Positions 62,517-64,000 of a stretch of DNA of 64,000 nucleotides are shown one piece after another. Position 1 is the first letter of the stretch, and each line of letters opens with the position of its first letter. Position numbers and translations under genes: made by a program. The notes below the pieces were generated by a model that was given only the letters and a program-made list of their open reading frames with translations, had not been told where the DNA came from and searched no databases. The stretch spans positions 377,001 to 441,000 of the forward strand of contig NZ_JAPENL010000002.1 in NCBI RefSeq assembly GCF_026342015.1, written 5' to 3'. Origin of the DNA: Micromonospora lupini (GTDB taxonomy: Bacteria; Actinomycetota; Actinomycetes; Mycobacteriales; Micromonosporaceae).

Positions 62517-64000
62517 GTGCCTGTGGAGAGCGACGGCGACCGGGCCGCCCCGGTCGCCGCGGGCCGCCACCCCGTGCACAACCTCTGGCGGCTGCGCCGC
62601 TACCTGCGCCCGTACGCCGCCGAGTTCGCCTGGTTGCTTGTCGCGGGGCTCGCCGGCACGGCCGCCGGGATCGCCGTACCGCTTGTGGTGCAGCGCGTGG
62701 TGGACGGGCCGGTGGCCCGGCACGAGCCCGCCGGCCTGCTCCAGCTCGGTGGTCTGGCGCTGGTGCTCGGCGTGGTCGAGGCGGTCCTCATCTTCATCCG
62801 GCGGTGGGTGCAGTCGTCCTCGGCCGTGGGCATGGAGGCGGCACTGCGCGCCGACGTCTACGCGCACCTGCAACGGCTGCCGGCCAGCTTCCACGACCGC
62901 TGGCAGTCCGGCCAGCTTCTCTCCCGGATCACCAGCGACCTGTCGGTGATCCGCCGGTTCCTCTCGTTCGGTGTCTTCTTCCTGGTGCTCAACCTGACCA
63001 CCTACGTGGTGGTGGTGCTGCTGCTGATCCATCTGCACGCGGCGCTCGGGCTGCTGGTCGCGGCCAGCGCGGTGCCACTGCTGCTGATCACCCGCCGCTT
63101 CGGCCGGCACTACCACACCGCGGCCCGCCGGATGCAGGACCAGCAGGGCGACGTGGCGACGCTTGTCGAGGAGACCGCGCAGGGCCTGCGCACCATGAAG
63201 GCGTACGGCCGGGGGCCCGAGTTGGCGGCCCGCTTCGCCGCCGGGGCCCGGACGCTGCACGACACAGGTGTGAGCAAGGGCCGGCTGCTGGCGAACACCG
63301 CGGCGCTGCTCGACCTGGTGCCCAACGTGACCCTGGGCGTGGTGCTGGTGGCCGGGGCTGCCGCCGCAGCGCAGGGCGTGCTCACCATCGGCGAGCTGGT
63401 GGCGTTCGCCAGCCTCCAACTGATGCTCATCTGGCCGGTGCAGTCGCTGGGCTGGATCATCGCCAACGGTCAGGAGGCGGCCACCGCCGCCGACCGCATC
63501 CAGGAGGTGCTGGACACTCCGCCGCAGATCGTGGACGCTCCCGACGCGCGCGTGCTGGGCCGGGACGCGGTCCACGGCCGGCTCCGCTTCGAACGGGTCG
63601 ACTTCCGCTACCCGGGCGCCACCACCGCCGTACTGCACGAGATCGACCTGACCGTCGAGCCGGGCGAGACGTTGGCCCTGGTCGGGGCCACCGGCTGCGG
63701 CAAGAGCACGCTGCTCTCTCTGGTGCCCCGGCTGCACGAGGTGACCGCCGGCCGGATCACCCTGGACGGGCACGACCTGCGCGAGCTGCGGCTGGCCTCG
63801 CTGCGCCGACTGGTCGGGGTGGCCTTCGAGGAACCCACGCTCTTCTCCATGTCGGTGCGGGAGAACCTCACCCTGGGTCGCCCGGACGCCGACGACGACG
63901 AGGTCCGCGCCGCCCTCGCGCTGGCCCAGGCCGATTTCGCGTACGACCTGCCGTGGGGTCTGGCCACCCGCGTGGGTGAGCAGGGGTTGTCCCTCTCCGG
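62517..64000 (+). CDS. ABC transporter (exporter, TM domain plus ATPase), 3' end beyond the window
   Basis: At least 494 residues, read in a frame open to the window's end. Six TM helices (for example FAWLLVAGLAGTAAGIAVPLVV, FGVFFLVLNLTTYVVVVLLL, LVPNVTLGVVLVAGAAAAAQGVL, LVAFASLQLMLIWPVQSLGWI) are followed by the nucleotide-binding domain: Walker A LVGATGCGKSTLLSL (about 394-408), Q-loop FEEPTLFS, and a signature motif cut off after QGLSLS. It is a half transporter, so it probably pairs with a second one just outside. Starts GTG 62517 or 62523. Confidence 0.92.
   Translation, partial: MPVESDGDRAAPVAAGRHPVHNLWRLRRYLRPYAAEFAWLLVAGLAGTAAGIAVPLVVQRVVDGPVARHEPAGLLQLGGLALVLGVVEAVLIFIRRWVQSSSAVGMEAALRADVYAHLQRLPASFHDRWQSGQLLSRITSDLSVIRRFLSFGVFFLVLNLTTYVVVVLLLIHLHAALGLLVAASAVPLLLITRRFGRHYHTAARRMQDQQGDVATLVEETAQGLRTMKAYGRGPELAARFAAGARTLHDTGVSKGRLLANTAALLDLVPNVTLGVVLVAGAAAAAQGVLTIGELVAFASLQLMLIWPVQSLGWIIANGQEAATAADRIQEVLDTPPQIVDAPDARVLGRDAVHGRLRFERVDFRYPGATTAVLHEIDLTVEPGETLALVGATGCGKSTLLSLVPRLHEVTAGRITLDGHDLRELRLASLRRLVGVAFEEPTLFSMSVRENLTLGRPDADDDEVRAALALAQADFAYDLPWGLATRVGEQGLSLS

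Noticed and set aside
62498..63979. Open frame overlapping the ABC exporter in another plus frame
   Set aside because: The frame at 62517 gives TM helices and Walker A; the other gives only Arg/Gly/Ala-rich sequence.

Overview
The window is high-GC actinobacterial DNA with almost wall-to-wall genes, and the gene set points to the Micromonosporaceae, most likely Micromonospora or a close relative. The evidence for an actinomycete is mycothiol synthesis (MshB), the AdnAB end-resection machine, actinobacterial-type DapC, DapD and DapE, a Sdh1-type succinate dehydrogenase, many GTG starts, and many leaderless genes whose -10 box (TANNNT) sits 6-7 nt before the start codon. The genus is an inference. 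I found no rRNA, tRNA, CRISPR array, intact insertion sequence or prophage gene.

Layout. 0-8.5 kb: a DEAD-box RNA helicase (cut by the left edge), a cold-shock protein, and the adnA-adnB helicase-nuclease pair. 8.6-12.6 kb: two LOG-type phosphoribohydrolase-like genes, a 58-residue ORF, and dapE convergent with dapD. 12.6-24.3 kb: a large secreted subtilase, an acetyltransferase, a DHFR-like protein, a P-loop kinase, a SIMPL protein, tyrA, dapC, a 7Fe ferredoxin, a GNAT protein, two membrane proteins and mshB. 24.3-31.7 kb: an S9 peptidase and an alpha/beta hydrolase, then accessory DNA with gene remnants and an ArsR-SRPBCC-DHFR-like operon. 31.8-37.8 kb: a dipeptide/oligopeptide ABC importer. 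37.8-38.4 kb: repeat-rich DNA with a collapsed Uma2 gene. 38.5-45.4 kb: tldD-tldE and sdhCAB. 45.5-55.1 kb: small accessory genes (Nudix, PCD-like, VOC, DUF1801, LysR, PH-domain, methyltransferases, MFS, SRPBCC, DUF4139). 55.5-64 kb: a small secreted protein, ychF, a peptidase E-like protein, a FAD-linked oxidase, the ada/alkA-ogt alkylation-repair pair and an ABC exporter cut by the right edge.

How the genes work together. dapC, dapD and dapE cover three consecutive steps of the succinylase route to meso-diaminopimelate (cell wall and lysine), and tyrA supplies tyrosine. mshB makes the mycothiol precursor. The ABC importer is one D-F-C-B block followed by its binding protein, which probably has its own promoter. 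Many pairs are translationally coupled by ATGA, GTGA or TGATG overlaps. dapC appears to use a CTG codon in the equivalent CTGA overlap.

The most unusual content is non-coding or regulatory. There is a dispersed palindrome family whose arms begin GATCAWGARGTT (four full copies and one half copy inside the alkA coding sequence). There is a duplicated operator between a divergent SRPBCC/VOC pair, and a recurring leaderless promoter architecture. Several genes have collapsed by internal deletion, and there are in-frame G-rich tandem repeats at the start of an oxidase gene. I did not find a convincing new multi-gene system. The palindrome family and the CTG-started dapC are the best candidates for something undescribed.
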